A DNA stretch of 64,000 bases from Clostridia bacterium (GCA_017407835.1 JAFQVV010000006.1:1-64000), one strand, 5' to 3'. Positions 16,577-25,660 are shown, counted from the stretch's first letter. The notes: a model not told the origin generated them from the letters alone. Translations and numbers: made by a program.

Positions 16577-17474
16577 GATCGGCAAACTGCTTGAGCCCGA
16601 TTTGTGCGGGATCAAAGCGATCGGTCCCCAGCGAAAAGCCGAGCACACCCTCCGATGTGACAAAAACATCAATCGCAAAACCGCTCTGCAGCGAGAACAG
16701 CTCCGCCAAATGCAGTTCTGCCGCATCGGGGAAACGGGTGAGAAGAACATCCAGAGATGCAAACCCGACAGGCAGGGGCAGGCTGCTTTTGGCGCTGATG
16801 ATCAATGCTGCATCGGCGGCACGCCCGCTTGCCGAAAAGGTCAGATCAGCATCCCGCAATGTGCGGCAAAGAAAAAGAGCCAGACAATACGCCGCACTGC
16901 ACCATCGCTCACTTTGTCCCCCCATCTCCAACGCCCCAAAATAATCGGGCAGCATCAAGCGGGTTGGATATGTGCAAAGCGGAGGCATGGATAATATGCT
17001 CTCCAACATAGCGCGCGGCGTCGCAGAAACGGCGGGCAATGCCCGCTTGGCAGTACACGCACAAAGGTTCGCCATCACCGCAGGCAGACATCGCGCATCG
17101 CTCGACTCTTTTATACGAACCCCTGCCGTACTCGGCGCAAGATAAAGGTCGGGCAGTGCGCCGCTGCGCACTGCCCATACCGCATCGGCAACCGGCACAT
17201 CGGGGCAGAAAACACCACGGAAAGCACTGCATCCGAACAGGTTCGGCACAACCAAAACCGTCCGCTTTCCTCCACGGCAGGCCACAGCATACAGCACAGC
17301 CTTTTCGCCATCAGAAAAGCAAGGACGATCGCCCGCCGACAGCAGAAGCGGAAAATAATCACCCACATGAAGTGAGAGAGGGGCGGCGTGCACATAAAGC
17401 ACCCGTCCCTCCCCATCACAGATCGCAGACGGCAATGCTGTCAATTGATCTGCAGATACATATTTCGGCATCAT
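16497..17474 (-). CDS. hypothetical protein, Ala/Leu/Cys-rich
   Basis: 325-residue protein without a recognised family. It has no signal peptide or clear membrane span. The middle contains alternating strands and helices (LFLCRTLRDADLTFSASGRAADAALIIS), which is reminiscent of, but not convincing for, a degenerate GHKL/ATPase-like or PAS-type sensor fold. The 3' end overlaps the Leu-rich gene of the opposite strand by 80 bases. It begins 11 bases after the abrB stop with a poor ribosome binding site and is likely read from the abrB promoter. Confidence 0.7.
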   Translation of the reverse strand: MMPKYVSADQLTALPSAICDGEGRVLYVHAAPLSLHVGDYFPLLLSAGDRPCFSDGEKAVLYAVACRGGKRTVLVVPNLFGCSAFRGVFCPDVPVADAVWAVRSGALPDLYLAPSTAGVRIKESSDARCLPAVMANLCACTAKRALPAVSATPRAMLESILSMPPLCTYPTRLMLPDYFGALEMGGQSERWCSAAYCLALFLCRTLRDADLTFSASGRAADAALIISAKSSLPLPVGFASLDVLLTRFPDAAELHLAELFSLQSGFAIDVFVTSEGVLGFSLGTDRFDPAQIGLKQFADLIRDEEAAEAAGEWCRLLLAAVQGCR

Positions 17475-17485
17475 GTTAATTTATC

Positions 17486-17731
17486 TTACAGTTCGTTCTT
17501 TAATTTTTCCAAGCAAGCCGAGCAAATGCGCTTACCTTTGAAGTGTACAACATTATCCACATTGTCACAGAAAATACAAGCGGGTGTGTACTTGGAAAGA
17601 ATGATTCGCCCATCATCGACAAAAATCTCAAGGGCATCTTTGTCACTGATGTTCATAATTTTGCGCAAGTCCGCAGGAAGTACAATGCGGCCAAGTTGAT
17701 CAACTCGACGGATAATACCTGTGGATTTCAT
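17486..17731 (-). CDS. abrB: AbrB-family transition-state regulator
   Basis: 81-residue SpoVT/AbrB-type DNA-binding protein. The swapped-hairpin N-terminal domain reads MKSTGIIRRVDQLGRIVLP, followed by a C-terminal zinc-ribbon-like segment with Cys at 52, 55, 70 and 73. In Firmicutes AbrB represses genes of the stationary phase and sporulation. The start at 17731 has GGGGAGG at 8 bases; a longer reading adds an unrelated N-terminus. A perfect -35 promoter precedes it. Confidence 0.95.
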   Translation of the reverse strand: MKSTGIIRRVDQLGRIVLPADLRKIMNISDKDALEIFVDDGRIILSKYTPACIFCDNVDNVVHFKGKRICSACLEKLKNEL

Positions 17732-17784
17732 ACGGATAACCTCCCCAAAAAAATTTGTCAACAGGATAAACCACCTGTGTAATC

Positions 17785-17813
17785 AGTATACCATATTTCG
17801 CCTTTATTGTCAA
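17785..17813 (-). promoter_or_regulatory. sigma-A promoter for abrB
   Basis: Minus-strand TTGACA (17813-17808), 17-base spacer, TATACT (17790-17785), about 50 bases before the abrB start. Confidence 0.78.
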
Positions 17814-18002
17814 GCGTTTGCCAAAATAATCAGGGCATTTTTTACAATATTGTTATAATTCTTCCATTCAAGTCGAATCATGGAATTTTCATCCTCCGAC
17901 CTTATTTGCTGTCAACTCATGCAAACCGTGAATAAGCACCCCCGGGGATGCCAATACTAACACAGGATGGAAAAATTCACCGAATTCAAGGAGAAAATGT
18001 TC

Positions 18003-18278
18003 ATGGTAAAAGGCTGTCAGCGAAGAATCATTCTGCTGCGCGGAACGGGAAGCGGAATGTTTGAAGAAGCATATTTCATCCTCAAGCCGGAAAAGGCACA
18101 CCTTCCCGAGCAGATGATGATTGCCGAGGCCAACCGAATCGTCGAACAAAATCTGCTTCGTGGAGGCCGTCGCGAGAGAAGCACTCCGCAAAAGCCTTCC
18201 GGGAAATTGCTTGCTTTTTTACTCGGTTTAATGTCAGGAAGCGCTTGCCTTGGTCTGCTTTGGCTGTTTTTGGGGTAA
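18003..18278 (+). CDS. conserved small protein with C-terminal membrane span
   Basis: 91-residue protein, MVKGCQRRIILLRGTGSGMFEEAYFIL onward in pattern. Small Clostridia proteins beginning MVKG-x-x-R-x-hydrophobic with a later FEEA-x-FI are common and are often mislabelled translation initiation factor; that is family knowledge rather than a functional assignment. An acidic/basic helix follows (IAEANRIVEQNLL), and the C-terminus LLAFLLGLMSGSACLGLLWLF is one membrane span. AAGGAG lies 9 bases before the ATG at 18003; the in-frame ATG at 17997 is too close to it. The function is unknown. Confidence 0.7.
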   Translation: MVKGCQRRIILLRGTGSGMFEEAYFILKPEKAHLPEQMMIAEANRIVEQNLLRGGRRERSTPQKPSGKLLAFLLGLMSGSACLGLLWLFLG

Positions 18279-18307
18279 GCCTATTTTGCCTCAGGCGAAT
18301 TCTCCCC

Positions 18308-18336
18308 TTGACAAATTGCTCCCTATCGTGTATAAT
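18308..18336 (+). promoter_or_regulatory. sigma-A promoter for rnj leader RNA
   Basis: Perfect TTGACA (18308-18313), 17-base spacer, TATAAT (18331-18336), about 300 bases before the rnj start codon. Confidence 0.85.
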
Positions 18337-18342
18337 AATGGT

Positions 18343-18555
18343 AACTCTATTGACCGTATTCCCCGTTTAACCCAATTTTTACCTCAGGCTATGGCAGATG
18401 TGCGTGGTCTTCCATGGCATGAGGTTGCTTTCTGCGTGTCATTTTTCGCGCCGTTCCATCATCGGCGGCGAAAGTTCTCCGTCCGCTTTTCAAAGTGAAA
18501 AATCGGGCAGAGAACATCAAGCATTTCCCCGCAATCGACGGGGGCATCTTTTTGC
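18343..18555 (+). ncRNA. structured leader or small RNA upstream of rnj
   Basis: Between a perfect promoter and rnj lies a strongly structured, apparently non-coding stretch. Visible stems: ACCTCA(18381)/TGAGGT(18420) enclosing ATGG/CCAT; TTTCGCGCCG(18444)/CGGCGGCGAAA(18463); GTTCTC(18474)/GAGAAC(18510) enclosing TTTTCA/TGAAAA; and CCCCG(18527)/CGGGG(18539) followed by GCATCTTTTT. The last hairpin with its T-run resembles an intrinsic terminator about 90 bases before rnj, which suggests attenuation or a separate RNA. Size is in the 6S RNA range, but the multi-hairpin shape does not fit 6S well. Confidence 0.5.
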
Positions 18556-18640
18556 GCGCAAATTTTATGACAACATACAACCACGCCTCACATACAGCAA
18601 AGAAAGGAACCCCGCCTTCTCTGCGGGAACAGGTATAACT

Positions 18641-20320
18641 ATGGCAAAAAAAGAAAAAGAGTTAGGCAAGCTTCGCATCATATCATTGGGCGGCCTCAAC
18701 GAGGTCGGCAAAAATATAACGGTCATCGAGTATGGGAATGACATTATCATCGTCGACTGCGGTCTGGGTTTCCCCGATGAAGAAATGCTGGGCATTGATC
18801 TGGTCATCCCCGATATCACATATCTGGAAAAAAATCAGGACCGCATCCGCGGCCTTCTGCTTACGCATGGGCATGAAGATCACATCGGCGCCATTCCGTA
18901 TATTCTGCGCACCATCAATCCTCCTATCTACGGGACAAAGCTGACGCTGGGCATTCTGCGCAACAAGCTCGCCGAGCATCGCCTGCCCGCACAGCCCAAA
19001 CTCAATGTTGTCTCAGCGGGCGATGTGGTCAAGCTGGGCGCGCTGAGTGCCGAATTTATCCGAGTCAACCACTCCATCGCCGATGCCTGCTGTCTTGCCA
19101 TCCGTACGCCGCTGGGTACGCTGGTGCACACAGGCGACTTTAAGCTTGACATTTCCCCCATCGACGGCGAGATGATGGACCTCACCCGCTTGGGCGAAAT
19201 CGGTCGGGAAGGCGTACTTCTGCTGATGTGTGAATCGACCAACGCAGAACGGCACGGATTTACCCCGTCCGAGCGCAAAGTCGGTGAATCACTGGAGTAT
19301 ATCTTTACGCGAAACGCCGACAAGCGGCTGGTCATTGCAACATTTTCCTCCAATGTTCACCGTGTGCAGCAAATCATCGATGCATCCGCCAACCACGGAC
19401 GAAAGGTTGCCATCACCGGGCGCAGTATGCTCAATGTCGTCGGTGCCGCCGTGGAACTCGGCTATATGAAGGTTCCCTCGGGTGTGCTGATTGATATTGC
19501 CGACATCCGCCGCTATAAACCGGAGGAGCTGACCATTATCACCACGGGAAGCCAGGGAGAACCGATGTCCGCCCTCTACCGCATGGCATGGGGGGAGCAC
19601 GACAAGGTGACTCTGGGACGTCAGGATCTGGTTGTCCTCAGCTCCAGTGCAATTCCGGGCAACGAAAAACTGGTGGGCCGCGTCATCAACGAGCTCTCCA
19701 AAAACGGTGTCAGCGTTCTGCACGACTCGGTGGTTGAAGTGCACGTTTCGGGCCATGCCTGCCAGGAAGAACTCAAGCTGATGCAGGCGCTGACCAAGCC
19801 CAAATATTTTATGCCCATCCACGGTGAATTTCGCCATCTGGCAGCCAACCGTGAATTGGCGCTGTATATGGGCATTGAGGACCGCAACATCTTCATCTCC
19901 GACATCGGCCGTGTGCTGGAAATCGATCAGCACGGTGCGCGCTTCAACGGAACGGTTCCGTCAGGCAAAGTGCTCGTCGACGGCTACGGCGTCGGCGACG
20001 TGGGCAACATTGTTCTCCGCGATCGCCGTCATCTCTCGCAGGATGGGCTGATCGTCATTGTGGCAACCGTTGACATTGAGGAAGGCATGATCCTCTCGGG
20101 ACCCGACATCATCTCGCGCGGTTTTGTTTATGTGCGTGAATCGGAGGAACTGATGGAGCAGGCCCGCAAGCTTGCCCTTGATGCACTGACCGACTGCATG
20201 GATACCGGTGTTATCGACCGCATGGAAATCAAGAGCAAGGTCAAGGACGACCTCTCCAAATTCCTCTACACCAAGACAAAACGCAAACCAATGATTCTGC
20301 CTGTCATCATGAACGTTTGA
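18641..20320 (+). CDS. rnj: ribonuclease J
   Basis: 559-residue metallo-beta-lactamase/beta-CASP ribonuclease with 5'-to-3' exonuclease and endonuclease activity in mRNA turnover and rRNA processing. The metal site HGHEDH is at residues 76-81; the HTGDFKLD, GTTGSQGEP-type (TTGSQGEPMSAL) and SGHACQEEL motifs follow, and the C-terminal domain includes the FVYVRESEELMEQAR region. The start at 18641 (MAKKEKELGK) is preceded by only a weak AGG, after a small CCCGC/GCGGG hairpin, which hints at translational control. The same frame extends upstream without a stop but through the structured leader. Confidence 0.94.
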   Translation: MAKKEKELGKLRIISLGGLNEVGKNITVIEYGNDIIIVDCGLGFPDEEMLGIDLVIPDITYLEKNQDRIRGLLLTHGHEDHIGAIPYILRTINPPIYGTKLTLGILRNKLAEHRLPAQPKLNVVSAGDVVKLGALSAEFIRVNHSIADACCLAIRTPLGTLVHTGDFKLDISPIDGEMMDLTRLGEIGREGVLLLMCESTNAERHGFTPSERKVGESLEYIFTRNADKRLVIATFSSNVHRVQQIIDASANHGRKVAITGRSMLNVVGAAVELGYMKVPSGVLIDIADIRRYKPEELTIITTGSQGEPMSALYRMAWGEHDKVTLGRQDLVVLSSSAIPGNEKLVGRVINELSKNGVSVLHDSVVEVHVSGHACQEELKLMQALTKPKYFMPIHGEFRHLAANRELALYMGIEDRNIFISDIGRVLEIDQHGARFNGTVPSGKVLVDGYGVGDVGNIVLRDRRHLSQDGLIVIVATVDIEEGMILSGPDIISRGFVYVRESEELMEQARKLALDALTDCMDTGVIDRMEIKSKVKDDLSKFLYTKTKRKPMILPVIMNV

Positions 20321-20482
20321 TGCCAACCGCGATGCGGAGATTCTCCGCATCGTGTACATAAATTTATGCAATATTCATGTATTGTTCACAATATCATCAC
20401 GAAGTATCGGTATAATGAAAAGACGTATTGGTTTTTTACAATATTCGATGTTTAAAAATTAAGAAAAGGCGGTATTCCTACC

Positions 20483-21958
20483 ATGGGTAACACCAAGAAA
20501 AAGACCTCCGGCAAAGATCTCGGTATGAAGATCTTTTTGATTGCAGTTATTGCTATTGTTGTGCTGGCACTCGGCACAAGTCTGATCAACAACTCCGGCT
20601 TGCTTCTGCACACCTTCAACCCCGTCACGTCGGAGAATTTCACCATCAACGGCGCGATGATGAACTATTTCTATAAGACCACCTACTACAACTTTGTCAG
20701 CCAGATGGGCGACTATCTTTCTTACTTTGGTCTTGACACCTCGATTCCGCTGAAAAATCAAGACTATCTTGACGGCACACAGACCTGGCATGACTATTTC
20801 CTCTCCTCCACAACCGAGCAGGCCAAGGAGCTTCTCGTTCTCGCTGAAGCTGCAAAAGCTGCAGGCCTGGAATTGACCGAGGAAGATATCACGGCGATTG
20901 ACGAAAGCATTGCATCCCTCGAAGAAACCGCTGTTGCTTACGGCTACACAACCGCCGCATCCTTTATTTCTGCTCAGTATGGTGCCGGTGTCAAGGTAAA
21001 AGATATCCGCTCCGCAATGGAACTCTCCACGCTGGCCGGCAAGTACTCTACCAAAATCTCCGATGAGATCACTATCACCGAGGATGAAATCAATACCTAT
21101 TTTGAGGAAAACCGCGAAACCTATACCATGGTTGACCTGCGCCAGTTCACCTTCGCTGCAAGTGAGGTAGAACTTGCCGAAGCAACCGATGAAGAGAAGG
21201 AAGCAATCGACGCTTCTCTCAAAGAAAAGGCCGATGCCCTCGCAGCATGCACATCGGTTGAGGAGTATGAGGCTTACCTCACCGAGTATATGAAGAGCAC
21301 AACTGCCGACGGTGTTGAAATCACCGAGGAAAATATCGCCAGCAATCTTGCATCGACCGAGTATGCCGGCTATACCTCCCGCGATACCGATCAGGGCAAG
21401 TGGGCATTTGAAGAAGGCCGCAAGGTTGGCGACACCTTTATCGTGGCAGATGAAAGCACGCTCGCTTATACGGTTTATATAGTTGAGCGCACCGAATACC
21501 GCGACGAGACCGCAACCCGCAATATCCGCCACATCCTTTTCCTCTCTTCACAGCACACCGATGCCGCAGGTGCTCTGGTCGAGGCTGAAAAAATTCTTGC
21601 CGAGTATGAAGCAGGTGAGAAAACCGAAGACGCATTCGCCGCACTGGCAAACAAGTACTCCGAGGACACCGGCTCTAACACCAACGGCGGTTTGTATGAG
21701 AACGTATATGCCGGCGATATGGTTGAAGAATTCGACGCTTGGCTCTTTGACGATGCACGTCAGGTCGGCGATGTTGAAATTGTGGAAACAGCTGACTACG
21801 GTGCACATATCATGTACTATGTCGGCGAAGGCGAACCCCAATGGAAGCTTTCCGTTGAGAGTGCACTGACCAGCGAAAAGTACACCGCTGCGTACGAAGC
21901 AGTTGCCGCAACCATTGAGGTTGCACAGAATGACTTTGCTCTCAAGCTGGTTGGCTAA
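20483..21958 (+). CDS. membrane-anchored parvulin-type peptidyl-prolyl isomerase
   Basis: 491-residue exported foldase. It has a short basic N-terminus and a single uncleaved-looking span (MKIFLIAVIAIVVLALGTSLI), followed by a large helical SurA-N-like region and a C-terminal parvulin domain: RNIRHILFLSS, FAALANKYSEDTGSNTNGGL and the YGAHIMYYVGEG strand. The protein is very Glu/Thr/Ala-rich, as expected for an extracytoplasmic chaperone. Ribosome binding site AAAAGGCGG lies 11 bases upstream. A -10 TATAAT is at 20411 with a poor -35. It probably helps fold secreted proteins, together with the lipoprotein parvulin near 14 kb. Confidence 0.9.
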   Translation: MGNTKKKTSGKDLGMKIFLIAVIAIVVLALGTSLINNSGLLLHTFNPVTSENFTINGAMMNYFYKTTYYNFVSQMGDYLSYFGLDTSIPLKNQDYLDGTQTWHDYFLSSTTEQAKELLVLAEAAKAAGLELTEEDITAIDESIASLEETAVAYGYTTAASFISAQYGAGVKVKDIRSAMELSTLAGKYSTKISDEITITEDEINTYFEENRETYTMVDLRQFTFAASEVELAEATDEEKEAIDASLKEKADALAACTSVEEYEAYLTEYMKSTTADGVEITEENIASNLASTEYAGYTSRDTDQGKWAFEEGRKVGDTFIVADESTLAYTVYIVERTEYRDETATRNIRHILFLSSQHTDAAGALVEAEKILAEYEAGEKTEDAFAALANKYSEDTGSNTNGGLYENVYAGDMVEEFDAWLFDDARQVGDVEIVETADYGAHIMYYVGEGEPQWKLSVESALTSEKYTAAYEAVAATIEVAQNDFALKLVG

Positions 21959-21982
21959 ATCAAACCTAAACCAAACATATAT

Positions 21983-22025
21983 AACGGGGATTGTCGCACG
22001 GTGTGCGGCAATCCCCGTTCATGTT
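21983..22025 (+). terminator. intrinsic terminator after parvulin gene
   Basis: Seventeen-base imperfect stem AACGGGGATTGTCGCAC / GTGCGGCAATCCCCGTT with a short loop. Confidence 0.7.
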
Positions 22026-22079
22026 TCGGAAAACATGCAAATATTTTTCGCCCAATTCCCAAAAATTTCGCGATTTTAA

Positions 22080-22108
22080 TTGACAAATGACACACACTGT
22101 GCTATACT
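22080..22108 (+). promoter_or_regulatory. sigma-A promoter for thiT
   Basis: TTGACA (22080-22085), 17-base spacer, TATACT (22103-22108), upstream of the TPP riboswitch. Confidence 0.78.
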
Positions 22109-22137
22109 ATTGCCATCGCACAGGAATTGAATAAGCA

Positions 22138-22228
22138 AACAGGGGTGCTGACGACGGTCGGCTGAGATGGGCTTTGCCCGAACCCTTTAACCTGATTCGG
22201 ATAATACCGGCGTAGGGAGTTTTATGGA
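22138..22228 (+). promoter_or_regulatory. TPP riboswitch (THI element)
   Basis: The conserved thiamine pyrophosphate aptamer is clear: GGGGTGC, GGCTGAGA followed by the P3a GGGCTTTGCCC hairpin, then GAACCCTTTAACCTGAT and GGATAATACCGGCGTAGGGAG. It senses TPP in the nascent message and lowers thiT expression when TPP is abundant. Confidence 0.96.
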
Positions 22229-22253
22229 GTTGGACGCGTCACTTCGATACAAC

Positions 22254-22286
22254 CGCACGGGTATATTCCCGTGCGATAATTTTTTA
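22254..22286 (+). terminator. riboswitch-controlled terminator
   Basis: CGCACGGG / CCCGTGCG stem followed by ATAATTTTTT, between the aptamer and the thiT ribosome binding site. It fits a transcription-termination expression platform. Confidence 0.8.
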
Positions 22287-22300
22287 TCGGAGGTGTTTTT

Positions 22301-22951
22301 GTGAAAAAAACCAAAACACAGCGTCTCATTCTGACCGCGATGATGCTCGCGGTCGCCACAGTCATCGCCCTGCTCTGTCAGGCAATTCCCTTCATCAACG
22401 CGGCATTCGGCGGCGGCTTCACGGTGGCAAGTATGCTGCCCATCGTTATCATCGCCTATATGTTTGGCACCAAGTGGGGGCTTTTCTGCGGTCTGGTCTA
22501 CGCCGTTCTGCAAATGCTGATGGGCTACAGCACCGTATCGGCCTTCTTCATGCCCTCCAGTGACAGCTACATGGTCTTCGGACACGCAATTCTCGTCATT
22601 CTCATCGACTACATCATCGCCTACACCCTGCTCGGCACGGGCGGTATTTTCCGCCATCGGCTGTCCAAAACGCCCGCGCTCTGTCTCGGCTGCGTAGTCG
22701 CACTCAGCCTGCGCTACCTGGCGCACGTCATTTCCGGTACCATCTTTTTCGGCACATGGGCAGAGTGGTTCTTCTCGGAGATGGGCAGCTTCGGCGAGTC
22801 GATTCTGGGCACCTTCTCGGGCACATCGCTCTCGCTTGTCTACTCACTCTTCTACAACGGCATGTACATGATCCCCGAGATCATCGTAACCACCATCGTC
22901 GCGGCTGTCATCGCACATCTGCCGCAGATTGCCATTTGCGAAGTGGAATAA
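22301..22951 (+). CDS. thiT: thiamine transporter ThiT (ECF S component)
   Basis: 216-residue membrane protein with about six spans, the substrate-binding subunit of an ECF transporter for thiamine. It shows the family's RLILTAMMLAVATVIALLC first helix, the FMPSSDSYMVFGH loop and the C-terminal SLFYNGMYMIPEIIVT segment. GTG start with GGAGGTG at 8 bases. The energising ATPases and EcfT must be encoded elsewhere. Control by the TPP riboswitch immediately upstream strongly supports the assignment. Confidence 0.93.
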   Translation: MKKTKTQRLILTAMMLAVATVIALLCQAIPFINAAFGGGFTVASMLPIVIIAYMFGTKWGLFCGLVYAVLQMLMGYSTVSAFFMPSSDSYMVFGHAILVILIDYIIAYTLLGTGGIFRHRLSKTPALCLGCVVALSLRYLAHVISGTIFFGTWAEWFFSEMGSFGESILGTFSGTSLSLVYSLFYNGMYMIPEIIVTTIVAAVIAHLPQIAICEVE

Positions 22952-22963
22952 ACACATACCCGA

Positions 22964-23002
22964 AGGGGGTGCCTCGCCCATTTGCGCGGCACCCCCTTTT
23001 CC
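22964..23002 (+). terminator. intrinsic terminator of thiT
   Basis: AGGGGGTGCC / GGCACCCCCT stem with the loop tcgcccatttgcgc, followed by TTTTCC. A related hairpin with nearly the same loop occurs at two other gene ends (28527 and 48442). Confidence 0.8.
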
Positions 23003-23012
23003 TATCCACAAA

Positions 23013-24269
23013 TTATTCGGGAATAACAATTTTACCGTCATCGGTAATCGTATATCCATATGGTGACACCGTATAGCCGGTGACCTGATGCTCGCCGATG
23101 CTGTAAAATACATACCCCGTCATCCCGGCTGCCGTTTCATCATCGCAGCAGTCTGTGGCGCAAATAAACATCACCGTTTCGCTGTCGGCAGTCCACACCA
23201 CATCACGAATGGCACACACCGGCAAATCTGTGGGAAGCGACAAGAGTGAACCGCTCTCCCCGCCATCGGCGTAAAGCTGGCTCAACCCGAACTCCATCGG
23301 CGTCTGCGTCAGTGTAATCAGTTTCATTCGATCGGGCGACCAATACGCCGCCGTACGATTCGACCATTCACGGTTAGCCTTACAGGCTGCCGCAATAGAC
23401 TCGATCACCTCGGCACGCCCCTGCCAACTGCACGCCTGCAGCAGCGGCGCCTCAACAAAATCAACCTCTTCATCATCTGCGGTCAAACGGTTGGAAAGTG
23501 CAATCACTTCTCCGTCGGTCCAAAATCCACCATACACCTGTTCGCTGATTCCCTCCCCACCGATACGGCTGTCATCGATGCGGCAAATGAGTTGGAGCGA
23601 AGACAACACGCGTTCCGCAATGATATCCACCAAATACAGCCCGTTTTCCTCCACGCGTGCCAGACGAATCTGTGCACGCATCCCAGCCGAAACCGCCGCA
23701 AAAAAATCATCGAGTGCAGCAATGCCCTCCTCGGTGAGCGCATCGGGGAAAATCACACCGTCCTCTGCGGCCTGCTCGGCAGTATAATCTTCAGGCAACT
23801 GCTCAAGGGCAGAAAATCCATAGGGAGAATCGGCAGAAACACGCGACTGCCCCATCGAAAATTCCGCCGCATAAACCGTATCGTTCAGCTCCTTCACAAT
23901 GCGATATTCTCCATCCGAAAAGGCATAATCGAGGATGCCGAGATGAACGGTAAATGAAGAGGTTCCTCCGGCGCCCAGACTATACAGGGGCTGAATCCAA
24001 GCGACATTTTCAACAAAAGGAATTTTCACCCACACACCGTTTCGATAGGTCTCCATTTCCCATTCCGCACCATATTCAACCGATGCCGGAGAATTATTGC
24101 GAATGAATACGTTGATCTGCTCGATATCGCAACTGTAAACAGAAAACTGTGTTTCGATCGCAACATCACCTGACGTAACCGGGATATGTGTCGAAGGAAC
24201 AAGCCCATCACAGGCATTCAATACAAGCAAAACCAGAATAAGCAAAAAAGGAAAGCATCTCCGCTTCAT
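23013..24269 (-). CDS. lipoprotein with Ig-like N-terminal domain
   Basis: 418-residue lipoprotein: basic N-terminus, hydrophobic core and lipobox LNAC. The segment from about residue 35 to 140 (YSCDIEQINVFIRNNS, then WEMETYRNGVWVKIPF and SDGEYRIVKEL) matches the pattern of a bacterial Ig-like domain found in Firmicutes lipoproteins. The C-terminal half contains WSPDRMKLI and VVWTADSETVMFI strands like those of beta-propellers that monitor values. The start at 24269 has GGAGG at 8 bases. Function not assigned. Confidence 0.75.
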   Translation of the reverse strand: MKRRCFPFLLILVLLVLNACDGLVPSTHIPVTSGDVAIETQFSVYSCDIEQINVFIRNNSPASVEYGAEWEMETYRNGVWVKIPFVENVAWIQPLYSLGAGGTSSFTVHLGILDYAFSDGEYRIVKELNDTVYAAEFSMGQSRVSADSPYGFSALEQLPEDYTAEQAAEDGVIFPDALTEEGIAALDDFFAAVSAGMRAQIRLARVEENGLYLVDIIAERVLSSLQLICRIDDSRIGGEGISEQVYGGFWTDGEVIALSNRLTADDEEVDFVEAPLLQACSWQGRAEVIESIAAACKANREWSNRTAAYWSPDRMKLITLTQTPMEFGLSQLYADGGESGSLLSLPTDLPVCAIRDVVWTADSETVMFICATDCCDDETAAGMTGYVFYSIGEHQVTGYTVSPYGYTITDDGKIVIPE

Positions 24270-24353
24270 GCAATCACCTCCGAAAATTTTTCCATAAGTA
24301 AGACGTAAAACCATATATTTTGTTCCCGAAGTCAGAAAAAACCACATCTTCTA

Positions 24354-24382
24354 TTGACAAAAATCGGTATTTTTGCTTTAAT
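24354..24382 (+). promoter_or_regulatory. sigma-A promoter for MFS gene
   Basis: TTGACA (24354-24359), 17-base spacer, TTTAAT (24377-24382), 46 bases before the MFS start. Confidence 0.7.
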
Positions 24383-24427
24383 ATTATTCGGAAATTTGGA
24401 AACATTCGCAAATATGAGGTGAAAATT

Positions 24428-25654
24428 ATGAATCTTCCCGCGCTTCGTCAGCAGCGTATCCTGCGGCTGATGTGCAGTCTCATTTATTTTACAAAATACT
24501 TAACTCGCTCCAATTACGCCGCCGTCATTCTGGCCATCTGCGAGGATCTTTCTCTCTCCCGTGCCGAGGCCGGTCTTGCTGTCACCGGGAGTTTTTTCAC
24601 CTACGCCATCGGCCAGCTGGTCTGCGGCATCCTGGGCGACCGCATCTCCCCCAAGAACATGATCTGCATCGGTCTGATCGGCACCGCTGTCTGTAATATT
24701 GCGCTGCCCTTCTTCTCCTCGGCTCTGCTGATCGCCCTGATCTGGTGTATTAACGGCTTCTTCCAGGCGATGGTGTGGCCCCCGCTGGTGCGCATTCTGG
24801 CCGAAAACCTCAATGAATCCGACTATATGGATGCCTGCTCCGAGGTCTATGCCGCATCTTCCATTGCGATAATCGTAACCTATCTCACCGTCCCGCTCTT
24901 TTTGCAAATCTCCGACTGGCGCATGGCCTTCTTCTTCCCCGCCGCACTGACCATCCTCTTCACGGTGCTGTGGATGATCGTTCTTCCCCGCCTTTCCCTG
25001 AATACCCCCACCAAGCGTTCGGCAGTCCCTACCCCTACCGCGTCCAAGGCACAGCCAATTTTCCCTCTGCTGATGCGTTCCGGGACATGGATGCTTCTGC
25101 TTCCCGTTCTCTTCCATGGCCTTCTGCGGGACGGCATCACCACATGGCTCCCCTCCTGTGTGGCTGACCTGGGCGGTCTGGACACCTCCTCCTCCATCCT
25201 CTCGGCGGTGGTCCTGCCCATCTTCAGCATTATCTGCGTCCGCCTCGCAGCTGTGCTCTTCCGCCGTATGCGGCACGAGACTACCGAGTGTGCCCTGCTG
25301 TTCGGCATCAGCACAGCGGCGGCCCTGGTCATGTTCATCTGGCTGGATGCCAACGCCCTGCTGCTGGTGACCTGCATGGCCATCATCACCGGCGGAATGA
25401 ATGGAATCAACCTCTTACTTATCTCCCGTCTTCCCGGCCATTTTGCCATCCACGGCTGTGTGGCGGGAATGTCCGGCCTGCTCAACTGTGTCACCTACGT
25501 AGGCTCAGCCCTTTCCACCTACGCCATCGCAGCCGTGTCGGAGAATTTCGGCTGGAGTCCTACCGTTATGATATGGGCTATCGCCGCCGCCGTCAGCGGT
25601 TTACTGTGCATGGCTGCCCATCGGACTTGGCTGAAGTTTAAGAAGGAAGGGTAA
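24428..25654 (+). CDS. MFS transporter
   Basis: 408-residue major facilitator with about 12 membrane spans. The loop between spans 2 and 3 reads GILGDRISPKNMICIGLIG, the family's signature for the substrate gate, and the early FTKYLTRSNYAAVI segment resembles the organophosphate:phosphate antiporter subgroup. Substrate not predictable. The start at 24428 has GAGGTGAAA upstream. The gene is more C/G-rich at third positions (many GCC, CTG, ATC codons) than most neighbours. Confidence 0.88.
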   Translation: MNLPALRQQRILRLMCSLIYFTKYLTRSNYAAVILAICEDLSLSRAEAGLAVTGSFFTYAIGQLVCGILGDRISPKNMICIGLIGTAVCNIALPFFSSALLIALIWCINGFFQAMVWPPLVRILAENLNESDYMDACSEVYAASSIAIIVTYLTVPLFLQISDWRMAFFFPAALTILFTVLWMIVLPRLSLNTPTKRSAVPTPTASKAQPIFPLLMRSGTWMLLLPVLFHGLLRDGITTWLPSCVADLGGLDTSSSILSAVVLPIFSIICVRLAAVLFRRMRHETTECALLFGISTAAALVMFIWLDANALLLVTCMAIITGGMNGINLLLISRLPGHFAIHGCVAGMSGLLNCVTYVGSALSTYAIAAVSENFGWSPTVMIWAIAAAVSGLLCMAAHRTWLKFKKEG

Positions 25655-25660
25655 TTATGG

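Noticed and set aside
18343..18555. Assignment of the rnj leader as 6S RNA
   Set aside because: Length fits, but several separate hairpins are seen rather than one long rod with a central bubble, so only an unnamed structured RNA is claimed.
18398..18640. In-frame N-terminal extension of rnj
   Set aside because: The extension crosses stable hairpins and a terminator-like element, has no RNase J similarity, and MAKKEKELGK is the usual beginning.
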